DNA from: Algoriphagus lacus
GTDB lineage: Bacteria; Bacteroidota; Bacteroidia; Cytophagales; Cyclobacteriaceae
Reading direction: 5' to 3'
Assembly: GCF_003583985.1 (NCBI RefSeq)
Contig: NZ_QXML01000003.1
Location: 1-64,000, forward strand
Length of the DNA: 64,000 nucleotides
How positions within the stretch are numbered: the first letter of the stretch is position 1; every line of letters starts with the position of its first letter. The translations under genes were made by a program, and so were the position numbers. Below, in pieces: positions 53,713-63,395 of this stretch. The notes beneath the pieces were generated by a model, which saw nothing but the letters and a program-made list of their open reading frames with translations, ran no database searches and was not told the origin of the DNA.

Positions 53713-56586
53713 ATGTCAGAAGAGAAAATGATGCGATTGGGCCAAATAGCCAGAAAGCTCAACGTGGGTACGGCAACCATCGTTGAGTCAATGGCTAAAA
53801 AGGGCTTTGAGGTTGAAAACAATCCAAATTCCAAAATAACCATGGAGCAAGTGGCTATGTTGGAAAAGGAATTCAAATCCTCGGCCCTTGAAAAAGAGGA
53901 AGCTTCCCACCTTTCTATAGGGAAGCGGCATGAGCCTATTTCGCTCGAGCCTGAGTCGCCAAAACAGGAAAAAGCTCCAGAGCCTGCTCCTGCACCGGTT
54001 CATAAGGAAGAACCAAAACCTGCCGTACCAACCCCGGTCCCTGCTCCGGAACCGGAAAAAATCACACCGGATGCTCCTAAACTGGAGGGAATCAGAATTC
54101 TTGGAAAGATCGATCTTGAAAAGAAACCTGCTCCTGCTCCTGCACCAGCTCCCAAGCCTGCACCGGCTCCACAGCCTGCACAAAAATTCGAAAAACCCCG
54201 GCATCAGGAGCCTAGGAAACAGGAGCCTCCAAAACCTGCGCCTGCACCTGAATCCAAACCGGTTCAGCAAGCGCCTAAACCAACTCCTGCTCCAGAAGCT
54301 CCAAAGCCAGCCCCACAGCCGGTAAAAGAAGAGCCAGTTCAGCAGCAGGATACCTTAATTTCAGCTAAAGCAGACTCCCTGAAAGGACTTACTGTTTTGG
54401 GTAAAATTGAATTGCCGGTTGATCGTGCAAAGAAGAAAGGTGGTCCGGTTGCCTCTTCGGATGAAAAAGGAAGAGATAAAAAGCGCCCTAGAAAACGTAT
54501 AGATAAGCCAGGAACTCCCGCTCAAGGTGCACAACCGGGCGGAGGAAACAGACCACCACAGGATCAACGAAGTGGTGGTGGCGGTAGACCGGGGCAGGGT
54601 CAAGGACAAGGACAAGGTCAAAGACCAGGCGGTGGTGGAAACCAACAGCGAAGTGGTGGTAATCAACCTCCTCAGCAGCGTTTACAAAAAGCCGAGCCAA
54701 CCCAAAAGGAAATTCAGGATCAGATCAAACAGACCTTGGCCAGACTTCAGGGATCAAAACCAGGAGGAAAAACCAAGTCAAGAAGAGACAAGCGCGCCGA
54801 GAGGGACCGCGATGCAGAAGTTGAGGGCGATGAGTCCAAGGTATTGAAGGTAACTGAGTTTATCTCAGCCAATGACCTGGCAGCATTATTGGATGTTTCT
54901 GTAAATCAGGTCATTTCTACCTGTATGTCTTTGGGAATGTTCGTTTCCATCAACCAACGATTGGATGCTGAAGCAATCACGATCATTGCGGATGAATTTG
55001 GATATGATGTAGAATTCACCAAATCCATCGAAGATGAAATGGTGGAAGAAGCTGCTGATGAAGCAGAAGACCTCATCGAAAGAGCCCCGATTGTTACAAT
55101 CATGGGTCACGTCGATCACGGTAAAACTTCATTGCTGGATTACATTAGAACGTCCAAAGTAACAGCTGCCGAAGCTGGAGGTATTACTCAGCACATCGGA
55201 GCCTATGATGTAACGACCAAAACTGGGCATAAAATAGCCTTCCTTGATACACCGGGTCACGAGGCATTCACCGCGATGCGTGCCCGTGGTGCAAAAATCA
55301 CCGACTTGGCAATTATTGTGATTGCTGCGGACGACAGCATTATGCCGCAAACGAAAGAGGCAATCAACCACGCTCAAATGGGCGGTGTTCCGATGATTTT
55401 TGCAATCAACAAAGTGGATAAGCCCAATGCAAATCCAGCGAAAATCAAGGAAGCCCTAGCCAATATGAACCTCCTCGTGGAAGAGTGGGGTGGAAAATAT
55501 CAGTCTCAGGACATCTCGGCCAAAACCGGTCAGGGTGTGGACGAACTGTTGGAGAAAGTATTGCTGGAAGCAGAAATTCTAGAGCTAAAAGCCAATCCGA
55601 ATAAAAATGCAGTAGGTACCGTAATTGAAGCTTCTTTGGACAAAGGACGTGGATACGTAGCTACCATCATGGTTCAGGCGGGTACACTTAGAGTCGGAGA
55701 TGTCATGCTTGCAGGTCAACATTATGGTCGCGTAAAGGCCATGTTTGACCATAAAGGCAAAAAATTGAAGGAAGCAGGCCCATCTACTCCAGTACAGGTA
55801 TTGGGATTGAGTGGTGCTCCTCAGGCAGGAGACACCTTCAAGGTCTACGATACTGAAAGAGAAGCTAGAGAAATTGCAAACTCCAGAGAACAGATCCAGC
55901 GTGAGCAAAGCTTGCGAACCAAGAAGCACATTACTCTTGATGAAATTGGTCGTCGTTTGGCAATTGGAAGCTTCAAGGAACTCAATATCATCATCAAAGG
56001 TGACGTTGACGGTTCCGTGGAAGCACTTTCTGATTCCTTGCTGAAGCTTTCTAAAGATGAAGTGAAAGTAAACATCATTCACAAAGGAGTTGGACAAATT
56101 TCTGAATCCGATGTCTTGTTGGCTTCTGCTTCAGACGCCATCATTCTTGGATTTAACGTGAGACCTTCTTCAAATGCGAAGAAGCTCGCAGAACAGGAAG
56201 AAATTGAAATCCGCCACTACTCCATCATCTATGATGCGATCAATCAAATCAAAGATGCGATCGAAGGGATGTTGGAGCCGGAATTCGAGGAAGTCATCAC
56301 CGGAAATATCGTTGTTCGAGAAGTATTTAAAATTTCCAAAGTGGGTACCGTTGCAGGTTCTTATGTTACCGATGGTTTCATCACCAGAAAGAACAAGATT
56401 CGTATCATCCGAGATGGTATCGTTATCCACGAAGGAGAAATTGATCAATTGAAGCGATTCAAAGACGATGTTTCCGAAGTGAAAGCTGGTTACGAGTGCG
56501 GTATTTCCATTAAAAATTTCAATAACATCGAGATCGACGATACGATTGAAGGTTACGAAATGAAGGAGATTAAGCGTAAAAAATAA
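53713..56586 (+). CDS. infB: Translation initiation factor IF-2
   Basis: 957 aa from ATG 53713 ([20 protein letters not shown]); an in-frame TTG six bases upstream is unlikely. An N-terminal IF2-N domain (about 8-50) is followed by a long Pro/Ala/Lys and Gly/Gln/Arg-rich linker (about 75-370, including a run of GQGQGQ). A second IF2-N (about 380-430) precedes the GTPase domain, with G1 GHVDHGKT at 465-472, G3 DTPGHE and G4 NKVDK. EF-Tu-like domains II, III and the fMet-tRNA-binding C2 domain end the protein. It recruits initiator tRNA to the 30S subunit. A strong terminator follows. Confidence 0.97.
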   Translation: MSEEKMMRLGQIARKLNVGTATIVESMAKKGFEVENNPNSKITMEQVAMLEKEFKSSALEKEEASHLSIGKRHEPISLEPESPKQEKAPEPAPAPVHKEEPKPAVPTPVPAPEPEKITPDAPKLEGIRILGKIDLEKKPAPAPAPAPKPAPAPQPAQKFEKPRHQEPRKQEPPKPAPAPESKPVQQAPKPTPAPEAPKPAPQPVKEEPVQQQDTLISAKADSLKGLTVLGKIELPVDRAKKKGGPVASSDEKGRDKKRPRKRIDKPGTPAQGAQPGGGNRPPQDQRSGGGGRPGQGQGQGQGQRPGGGGNQQRSGGNQPPQQRLQKAEPTQKEIQDQIKQTLARLQGSKPGGKTKSRRDKRAERDRDAEVEGDESKVLKVTEFISANDLAALLDVSVNQVISTCMSLGMFVSINQRLDAEAITIIADEFGYDVEFTKSIEDEMVEEAADEAEDLIERAPIVTIMGHVDHGKTSLLDYIRTSKVTAAEAGGITQHIGAYDVTTKTGHKIAFLDTPGHEAFTAMRARGAKITDLAIIVIAADDSIMPQTKEAINHAQMGGVPMIFAINKVDKPNANPAKIKEALANMNLLVEEWGGKYQSQDISAKTGQGVDELLEKVLLEAEILELKANPNKNAVGTVIEASLDKGRGYVATIMVQAGTLRVGDVMLAGQHYGRVKAMFDHKGKKLKEAGPSTPVQVLGLSGAPQAGDTFKVYDTEREAREIANSREQIQREQSLRTKKHITLDEIGRRLAIGSFKELNIIIKGDVDGSVEALSDSLLKLSKDEVKVNIIHKGVGQISESDVLLASASDAIILGFNVRPSSNAKKLAEQEEIEIRHYSIIYDAINQIKDAIEGMLEPEFEEVITGNIVVREVFKISKVGTVAGSYVTDGFITRKNKIRIIRDGIVIHEGEIDQLKRFKDDVSEVKAGYECGISIKNFNNIEIDDTIEGYEMKEIKRKK

Positions 56587-56606
56587 TCCTTCACAGGTTA
56601 TTCATA

Positions 56607-56638
56607 AAAAAGGAACGGCATTCGTCGTTCCTTTTTAT
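56607..56638 (+). terminator. Terminator of rimP-nusA-infB
   Basis: 11-bp stem AAAAAGGAACG (56607-56617) / CGTTCCTTTTT (56626-56636), then ATTTTT. Confidence 0.92.
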
Positions 56639-56647
56639 TTTTAACCC

Positions 56648-56854
56648 ATGCTTTCTGCCATTCAGGTATTTCTGTTACTTCTGTCAGGGTTTTTTTCACT
56701 TTGTATACTTGTGGGCTTGTACAAACCTGTCCTAGTTTTGTGGTTCATGGATCGGTTTAACCGTCAAAAGGTCTTGGCCTTTTATGGCAAAGCGATTTTT
56801 TTCACGCTCCTACTTTGGCGGATTTTTGTTTTAGTCGAAGAAATTTCAGAATAA
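56648..56854 (+). CDS. Small membrane protein
   Basis: 68 aa with two predicted helices (about 5-28 LLLLSGFFSLCILVGLY and 43-63 LAFYGKAIFFTLLLWRIFV) joined by a basic loop FMDRFNRQK. No known domain. The hydrophobic/positive pattern and clean ATG suggest a real gene, but it begins ten bases after the infB terminator and no promoter or clear ribosome-binding site is seen. It may be expressed by read-through. Confidence 0.5.
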   Translation: MLSAIQVFLLLLSGFFSLCILVGLYKPVLVLWFMDRFNRQKVLAFYGKAIFFTLLLWRIFVLVEEISE

Positions 56855-56966
56855 TAGTCTGAAAAATAGAGATTGAAAAAATAATGTATTTTGTTTTAGA
56901 TAAATCTTTAAAGTTGAGAACTAGAGAAGAGGTTTTTTTCTATTTTTCAGATTCAAATTCTTTCCT

Positions 56967-57512
56967 TTGAGAAAAGCAGTAGCCATAGCACTTTTAATTT
57001 GCTTCGCCATGTATCACTTTGGCTACTTTGCATTCTATTATTCCTACCAATACACCCTCGAAAATCAGTGGCAGGATAAAATTTACAGCGAGCAATTGGG
57101 GACTTTGGAAGAACGATTGATGGAAATTCCGTTGTCGGCACCTTACATGTCCAATCAGGATGAGTTTCAGCCAACCAATACGCGATTTGAAAAAGACGGA
57201 AAATACTTCCGTGCGATCAAGCAACGCTACCAAAACGATACCTTACAAATCGTATACGTTCCGGATACCGCAAGAAAGGTCTTGGAATCCACAGTAAAGA
57301 GCTGGATATCTTCTTTAACTGAGGATGAATTGCCTCAGGATCAAAACGGCAAAACACAGTTAAAGCTGTTTGTAAAAGATTACATAGAAACTGAGCCTTT
57401 CCAGTTGGGATTTGTTGCTCAGGACACTATTAAAGATAAGATTGGGTTTATTTTTTCACCTTACATGAGTCCTTATTTCACCTTAGACTCACCTCCTCCG
57501 CAGCTTTCCTGA
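56967..57512 (+). CDS. Membrane-anchored hypothetical protein
   Basis: 181 aa if the TTG at 56967 is used (MRKAVAIALLICFAMYHFGY). The next in-frame ATG is at 57009 and would cut into the hydrophobic anchor, so the TTG start is favoured. One N-terminal helix (about 5-27) precedes a soluble, probably periplasmic domain of charged and aromatic residues (YQYTLENQWQDKIYSEQLGT ... SPYMSPYFTLDSPPPQLS). I do not recognise a family. Flanked by 112 bp and 160 bp of non-coding DNA. Confidence 0.6.
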   Translation: MRKAVAIALLICFAMYHFGYFAFYYSYQYTLENQWQDKIYSEQLGTLEERLMEIPLSAPYMSNQDEFQPTNTRFEKDGKYFRAIKQRYQNDTLQIVYVPDTARKVLESTVKSWISSLTEDELPQDQNGKTQLKLFVKDYIETEPFQLGFVAQDTIKDKIGFIFSPYMSPYFTLDSPPPQLS

Positions 57513-57672
57513 TTTTTTGTTTGGGATTCATTCCTCTTTGGAGATGCGATTTTCTTTAAAAGGAATCGGTGAATTCTTTTATACTGCTTAGATATCGATT
57601 TGGGGCTAAAGTCCGGATGATCGGCTTTTGGGAGCAGTGTTTCTTATTTTCCTAATCACACTATCAATTTCT

Positions 57673-58593
57673 ATGAACTTGAAATCAAGATTCCTGGGCT
57701 TGTTTCTTGCAAGCTGGGGAATATTACAATTATCCACTGCGCAGACTCCGTTGGACGGTCTGATGATGAAAAAGGGCGAAATCTGCGTTGCAGTGGTTTA
57801 TGAGGACGCCAGATGGGATCAGTATTGGGAGGGAACTTACCTCCGCACAAATGCCAACGTGGGCACGTTTTCCCGAAAATCAATCATGCCGATGATCGTT
57901 GGCGGTATATCGGACAAGGTCAATATAATCGTCAGCCTTCCTTATGTGAAAACCTCCGCCACTGGTGGACAACTGGCTGGAGTGGAAGGAATTCAGGATT
58001 TTAGTATATCTCTTAAAGCCCAACTAGTTGATCAAACTTTGGGTAAGGGTAAGCTCATGGTTTTTTCTAACCTAAGCTTCAGTACACCAGCTTCAAATTA
58101 CCTATCCGATTATTTGCCTTTTAGTTTGGGCTTTGGTGCCAATGAATTGGGACTGAGAGCGATTGGTCAATACGAATTGGAAAAAGGACCCTACCTAAGA
58201 GCATCTGCATCGTATTTGCACAGGGGTACTACCGAAGCTGAGCGGGATTTTTATTACCAGGATGATGCATTCTACACGTTTACAATGGACGTCCCTGATG
58301 CAGTTCATGGTCAGGTGGCTTTGGGTTCCTGGTTTTTGGAAAAAAGACTTCGGGTGGAGGCCAGCCTGACAGCACTTCGATGTGCATCCGGAGACGATAT
58401 CCGAATCTACAATTCTCCTCAACCCACCAACAAAGTCGACTTTGACCGAGTGGAGGGATTTGCCCAGTATTATTTCAAAAATGTAAAAGGTCTTGGAGTA
58501 CTCGGGTATTACAATCATATGTTTTCAGGCAGAAACATGGGCCAATTCTCAGGATATGGCCTCGGATTGACTTATCAATTCAATGCTTTTTAA
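57673..58593 (+). CDS. Outer-membrane beta-barrel protein
   Basis: 306 aa from ATG 57673 (MNLKSRFLGLFLASWGILQL, signal cleaved after STAQ); the frame is open 15 codons farther but lacks a sensible signal there. Repeated amphipathic strands (KGKLMVFSNLSFSTPASNYL, GANELGLRAIGQYELEKGPYL, YFKNVKGLGVLGYYNHMFSG) end in GYGLGLTYQFNAF with the terminal Phe typical of BamA-assembled barrels. It may be a transporter-like pore; no closer call. The PAP2/haloperoxidase lipoprotein gene starts 12 bases after its stop, so the two probably act together. Confidence 0.7.
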   Translation: MNLKSRFLGLFLASWGILQLSTAQTPLDGLMMKKGEICVAVVYEDARWDQYWEGTYLRTNANVGTFSRKSIMPMIVGGISDKVNIIVSLPYVKTSATGGQLAGVEGIQDFSISLKAQLVDQTLGKGKLMVFSNLSFSTPASNYLSDYLPFSLGFGANELGLRAIGQYELEKGPYLRASASYLHRGTTEAERDFYYQDDAFYTFTMDVPDAVHGQVALGSWFLEKRLRVEASLTALRCASGDDIRIYNSPQPTNKVDFDRVEGFAQYYFKNVKGLGVLGYYNHMFSGRNMGQFSGYGLGLTYQFNAF

Positions 58594-58605
58594 ACCAACA
58601 ACACC

Positions 58606-60147
58606 ATGAAAAATCAATTACGATATATACTTGCCGTGATCACTCTCGGCACGCTGAGTTATTCCTGCATGGAAGATTTGCCGACTGAATATGAATTCAC
58701 AGGGTATGAATTTGTAGAGTTGGATGTGGACGCAGGGGAGTGGAACCTGGTTCTTTTTACCAATAATGAGCAGGTAGCGATCCCTCAGCCTGCCGCCGTT
58801 GGCTCGCCGGCCCTGAATCAGGAGTTGGCGGATGCAAAATCAAAAATCCAAAATGCATCTGCAGCCCAAAAAGAGGCTGTGGAATACTGGACGAACAATC
58901 CCTTGCTTCGTTGGAATGAAATAGCCCTGGAGCTTGCTACCAAATACAATCTTATTCCTGCTCCAAATCCGGATGGAACCTATCCCGCCCCTGATCCTAC
59001 CAAACCGGATCAATATCCCTTATTTCCGTATTCCCATCCTCCATATACCAGCCGTATGCTCGCCTACCTAAGCGTGGCCCAATACGACGGGTTGATTATG
59101 GCTTGGCATTACAAGGAAAAATATGGACGTCCCGCTCCCTATGAGTTGGATGCCCAGATCAAATCCGCTTATTCGGAGAACGGATTAAAATCTTATCCCT
59201 CAGATGGAGCAGTGGTCGCAATTACTTCTCGTGATATTTTGACAGCGATGTTCCCCTTGGAGAAGGAATACCTTGCAAAAATGGCCGAAGAACATTTGGA
59301 GTCTTTAGTGATTGCGGGGATCAACGTCAGCAGTGATGTGGAGGCAGGAAAGCTGATTGGGACTGAGGTTTCCAAAAAAGCACTAGCCCGCGCAGCTACG
59401 GATGGAATGAGAAATGCCCAGACGAATAAAGTCAAGTCGGATTCAATAAAAAATGCAGCTATTGCCCGTTTTGGCTGGTATTGGGAAAATCAGGAAACCC
59501 CTCAGCGACCGGTAGGTTTAACTCCGCTGTTTGGGAGGGTTAAAATGTGGAACGTGCCAACAGTAGAAGAAGTCCGTCCTGGACCGCCTCCTGCTCCCGG
59601 CAGTCCCCAATTCAATGAAGATGCTGAGGAATTGAAGCGCTATGCAAAAAACATGACGGCCAAAGAACGTAGCATCGCTAATTTTTGGAATGATGGGTTG
59701 AATACGTACACTCCTCCCGGACATTGGAACCGATTTGCAAAGGAGACTGTAGTCAAATACAGATTGAGCCCTGTTCGTACCGCTAGGATTTTTGCCTACA
59801 TGAATATGGCAATTGTGGATGCCGGTATCAGCTGTTGGGATGCGAAGTACTATTACCATTATCCGCGTCCGATTCAGACGATTCCGGGATTCAAGACCAT
59901 TTTGGGAACACCTAATTTCCCGGCGTATACCTCGGGTCACAGTACATTCTCCTCGGCTGCAGCTGAAGTGCTTTCTCACTTCTTTCCTTTAGAAGCCACG
60001 CAGTTTAGAAAGTGGGCAGAAGAGGCCGCAATGTCCCGCATTTATGGGGGAATACACTATCGCTTTGATGCTGAAGTGGGCTTGGAACAAGGAAAAGCCG
60101 TTGGAGCTTATTCTGTAGCCAAGGCCAAATTGGATCAGGTAGACTAG
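58606..60147 (+). CDS. Vanadium-haloperoxidase/PAP2-fold lipoprotein
   Basis: 513 aa. Lipoprotein signal with lipobox LSYSC (about 18-22). The C-terminal acid-phosphatase/haloperoxidase active site is complete: K-x6-RP in KYYYHYPRP (Lys414, Arg421), SGH in AYTSGHS (443-445) and SR-x5-H-x3-D in SRIYGGIHYRFD (Ser477, Arg478, His484, Asp488). Length is nearer the vanadium chloro/bromoperoxidase-like group than small lipid phosphatases. Either phosphoesterase or haloperoxidase activity is possible; sequence does not decide. It starts 12 bases after the barrel gene. The N-terminal 200 residues carry many Pro and Asn-Pro turns. Confidence 0.85.
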   Translation: MKNQLRYILAVITLGTLSYSCMEDLPTEYEFTGYEFVELDVDAGEWNLVLFTNNEQVAIPQPAAVGSPALNQELADAKSKIQNASAAQKEAVEYWTNNPLLRWNEIALELATKYNLIPAPNPDGTYPAPDPTKPDQYPLFPYSHPPYTSRMLAYLSVAQYDGLIMAWHYKEKYGRPAPYELDAQIKSAYSENGLKSYPSDGAVVAITSRDILTAMFPLEKEYLAKMAEEHLESLVIAGINVSSDVEAGKLIGTEVSKKALARAATDGMRNAQTNKVKSDSIKNAAIARFGWYWENQETPQRPVGLTPLFGRVKMWNVPTVEEVRPGPPPAPGSPQFNEDAEELKRYAKNMTAKERSIANFWNDGLNTYTPPGHWNRFAKETVVKYRLSPVRTARIFAYMNMAIVDAGISCWDAKYYYHYPRPIQTIPGFKTILGTPNFPAYTSGHSTFSSAAAEVLSHFFPLEATQFRKWAEEAAMSRIYGGIHYRFDAEVGLEQGKAVGAYSVAKAKLDQVD

Positions 60148-60189
60148 CAGTAATCGATTCCTATTAATAGGAATCCGTTCCTTTCAGTA

Positions 60190-60219
60190 TTGGCGCCGGG
60201 TAGTGTATATCGGCGCCAA
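60190..60219. repeat. Inverted repeat downstream of the haloperoxidase-like gene
   Basis: Perfect 8-bp arms TTGGCGCC (60190-60197) / GGCGCCAA (60212-60219) with a 14-nt loop. Each arm also contains the palindrome GGCGCC. No T-run follows, so it is a weak terminator at best. Confidence 0.45.
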
Positions 60220-60392
60220 CATTGGTTGGATCGAGATGCGTTTATTTTCGGTGAAGCTTAAAGTCATTGTTATTTTGGGCTTGCTTCTTTTGTCCGATTT
60301 CAGCTGAAATGGATTTCTCATCCTTAATCGGGGATTTAGAACTCCGGTAAGGGGTCTATTCAGTTTCATTTTCCCACAGACCCAATCATCAA

Positions 60393-61547
60393 ATGAAAAT
60401 TCTGTTTTACCTCGGTTTAGGTGCCTTGGTGTTGTTTGAGTTTTTGAAGATTTACTTCATTATGCCTTTCCCGGGAAGTCAGCAATGGGATTCCATTGAT
60501 TTTGCCTACTTCCTCCATTCCTATCGATGGATGTTTCGGATAGCCTCGCTGATTTTGATACTTGTAGGCACTCCGTCTGCGATTTCCAAGAAGCGGAAAT
60601 GGGTTCCTGTTCTATGTTTGTTGACCACGTTGGGAATGACCGCCATTTTCAACTTGAAAATGGCTGCGGATGCCATGTTCAAAGAACCCAAGCAACTCAG
60701 CTTTCATACTCGGGAATCATTTGAGGAAAGTGACAGTACGCTGGTCGTTGCGATTGAAAATAAGGGAGAGGCAAAAGCCTATCCGATCAGATACCTAGTC
60801 TATCACCATCAAGTCAGGGATACTTTGGCCGGCAAGCCAGTAATGGTTACCTATTGTTCAGTTTGTCGCACAGGGAGAGTTTTCTTACCCTTTGTCGAGG
60901 GCAAACCCGAGCAGTTCCGATTGGTCGGCATGGATCATTTCAACGCCATGTTTGAGGATTTGGGGACCGGAAGTTGGTGGCAGCAAGCCACGGGAGAAGC
61001 GATCACAGGGGAATTTAAAGGCAAAAAGCTGGATGAAATTGAGTCTATCCAATTGACTGCTGGAGCTTTTTTTAAGGCCTATCCTCAAGGGACAATCATG
61101 GCCGCCAATCCAAATTTCCTATCGAAATACGATACCCTTGGGAAGTTTGAAAAAGGAAAAAGTGAAAGCAAATTGACTGGAACGGACCCGTTTTCCTGGA
61201 ATGAAAAATCCTGGGTGATCGGGGTTGATTTGAAAGCTGGGGCCAAGGCGTATGACTGGAACATGCTTTTGGAAACGGAATCAATCCGTGATCGGGTAGG
61301 GGATCAGGACATTTTGATTCTCTTGAACAAGGATACCCAGAGTTTTGTCGCTTTCGAGATTCCCTCGGACACCAAGACCCACCTATGGAAAGGGGACACA
61401 CTTTACTTGGATTCAGCGGCTTATTCCTTCACTGGAAAATCCCTAAAACCAAATCAATCAGATCTGAAACGTCTTAAAGCTTACCAGGAGTTTTGGCACA
61501 GCTGGAGGACTTTCCATCCGGAGACAGTTGGACCAAATCTCAAATAG
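60393..61547 (+). CDS. DUF3179-family membrane protein
   Basis: 384 aa. Three or four N-terminal membrane helices (about 1-23, 45-63, 73-92) are followed by a DUF3179 domain (about 105-375). Signatures include AYPIRYLVYHHQVRDTLAGK, YCSVCRTGRVF (a CxxC pair) and GSWWQQATGEAITG. Family function is not established; the Cys pair suggests a redox or metal site. The preceding gap 60148-60392 has no gene beyond the inverted repeat. Its stop is one base from the convergent cstA stop. Confidence 0.88.
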   Translation: MKILFYLGLGALVLFEFLKIYFIMPFPGSQQWDSIDFAYFLHSYRWMFRIASLILILVGTPSAISKKRKWVPVLCLLTTLGMTAIFNLKMAADAMFKEPKQLSFHTRESFEESDSTLVVAIENKGEAKAYPIRYLVYHHQVRDTLAGKPVMVTYCSVCRTGRVFLPFVEGKPEQFRLVGMDHFNAMFEDLGTGSWWQQATGEAITGEFKGKKLDEIESIQLTAGAFFKAYPQGTIMAANPNFLSKYDTLGKFEKGKSESKLTGTDPFSWNEKSWVIGVDLKAGAKAYDWNMLLETESIRDRVGDQDILILLNKDTQSFVAFEIPSDTKTHLWKGDTLYLDSAAYSFTGKSLKPNQSDLKRLKAYQEFWHSWRTFHPETVGPNLK

Positions 61548-61548
61548 A

Positions 61549-63180
61549 TTAGGCTTTGGCCGTTTCTTTGACCTCACTTTTTAGACTTTTTATGGCTAAC
61601 AAAATCAATGCGATAGCCAAGGCAAACAGCAAAGCCGCAATGATTGCCAGCACATAGCCTTGTTCCTGAAAGTTTTTCCAGGCAAAAAGGCCAAGGGAAG
61701 CCAAGGTCACTGTAAACATGAAAAACATCGGGATGGTCACAAAGGTGGCATTGATGTTTCGCTTAATCAGCCAAACAGCGATAGTCAAAAGAGCCAAGGC
61801 TGCAAGGAGTTGATTAGCTGACCCAAAAATTGGCCAAAGGGTGTTGAATTCTCCGGAAGCCAACAACAAAATGGATAGGATAACGACCACAGTGGTTGAG
61901 ATGTAGCGGTTTTTGGCAACAACCTGTGCGGCAGGTTGAGGCATATCTTCGAAATACTCCTGCAAGGTAAATCTGGCCAGACGGGTGCAGGTATCGAGCG
62001 TAGTCAATGCAAATGCAGATACCGTAAGCGCTACAAAACCTATGGCAAAGGGTTCAGAAATTCCCAAAGAAGAAATCATCCCTCCAAGACCTGTACTAAA
62101 CAAGGCCACTGGACCTTCAGCTGTCAACCGTTCAAAATATTCCGTGCGGGATAAAATGACTACCGCTCCTACAGAAATTATGGCTAGGAAAGACTCAATC
62201 AGCATGCCCCCGAATCCCACAATCTTGGCATCGCTTTCCTTATCCAATTGCTTGGAGGTGGTACCTGAAGCTACTAACGAGTGAAATCCACTAATTGCCC
62301 CACAGGCCACTGTTACAAACAATACCGGGAAAACATACCCCAGACTTTCACTTGAGGCTTGGATTTCATTGGTCATTTCAATTTGTGGATTGGCTACTAT
62401 CACACCGGCCACTGCCGCGATCATCATCCCATAGAGTAAGTAGCTGTTTAGATAATCTCTGGGTTGAAGCAGCAAAGAAACAGGAGTCACAGAAGCCAGG
62501 AAGGCATATCCCAAAAGGATCAATATCCAGGAATTGTAACTTAGGTTGATTGGAAGCTGGGTGCCGAGGTATACGAAATAATACATCAGAATTACTCCCA
62601 CAACGGTTAAAATAACGAAAGGAAGACTTTTGCTTCCCACCATTTTGTTGGCGTACCCAAATGCGACTGCAAGGAAAATAAATAGAATGGAGGCCGAGCC
62701 TACTCCTGGATTTGCAATAAAGGTCTTGGCAATAATGTCAGAAAATACCCCGATGACCAAGATCAGAGTGGAGAAGCTAAACAGGATAAAAAGCTGTTTG
62801 CCTTTTACCCCCATCTGGTTTCGAATGATCACACCGATGGATTTGCCTTCAGTCCTTAAGGAGGCCGCCATACTTCCCAGATCATGTACTGCCCCAAAGA
62901 AAATTCCACCCACCAAAATCCAGATTACAGCAGGAATCCATCCAAAAGTAACCGCAATGATCGGCCCGACTATCGGACCTGCACCGGCAATCGAAGCGAA
63001 ATGGTGTCCCAAAACCACTATTGGCTTGCTTGGTTCATAATCCACACCATCCCGTAATAAGTGTGAGGGTGCCTTTCGGGTGTCATCCAAGCCAAATTTT
63101 TTGTAAACAAAGTTTCCGTAGAAGCGGTAAGCTGCAAACAAAATAATGGCAGAAATCAGGAGTAGGAGAGCAAGACTCAT
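61549..63180 (-). CDS. cstA: Carbon starvation protein CstA
   Basis: 543 aa, about 16 membrane helices. The CstA signature HHFASIAGAGPIVGPIIAVTFGWIPAVIWILVGGIFFGAVHDLGSM lies near residues 55-105, and SGFHSLVASGTTSKQLDKE near 295-315. It is shorter than E. coli CstA (701 aa), as usual outside enterics. Relatives import pyruvate or peptides under starvation. Monocistronic, divergent from accD, with 215 bp between the two starts and no clear promoter box. Confidence 0.94.
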   Translation of the reverse strand: MSLALLLLISAIILFAAYRFYGNFVYKKFGLDDTRKAPSHLLRDGVDYEPSKPIVVLGHHFASIAGAGPIVGPIIAVTFGWIPAVIWILVGGIFFGAVHDLGSMAASLRTEGKSIGVIIRNQMGVKGKQLFILFSFSTLILVIGVFSDIIAKTFIANPGVGSASILFIFLAVAFGYANKMVGSKSLPFVILTVVGVILMYYFVYLGTQLPINLSYNSWILILLGYAFLASVTPVSLLLQPRDYLNSYLLYGMMIAAVAGVIVANPQIEMTNEIQASSESLGYVFPVLFVTVACGAISGFHSLVASGTTSKQLDKESDAKIVGFGGMLIESFLAIISVGAVVILSRTEYFERLTAEGPVALFSTGLGGMISSLGISEPFAIGFVALTVSAFALTTLDTCTRLARFTLQEYFEDMPQPAAQVVAKNRYISTTVVVILSILLLASGEFNTLWPIFGSANQLLAALALLTIAVWLIKRNINATFVTIPMFFMFTVTLASLGLFAWKNFQEQGYVLAIIAALLFALAIALILLAIKSLKSEVKETAKA

Positions 63181-63395
63181 GGTTTATTTGGGTGATTTGA
63201 GAATTGAGTTTCAGAAAATCTGGTTTCTGAAACGACTTTCAAAATAATGTAAAAATCTACTTCGGAAAAAATGCTTTCTGATGAAGCGTCCAAATACCTG
63301 ATTAGCAACGGAATGGTAAATGGATTTTATTTAATGGAGATTCGGTCTAAATTTGTGACCTTTGACTTGTCAAAATAACGACCTAACAACTCCAT

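Noticed and set aside
60184..60369. 61-codon minus-strand open frame
   Set aside because: Overlaps the inverted repeat and the upstream region of the DUF3179 gene, and has no recognisable product.
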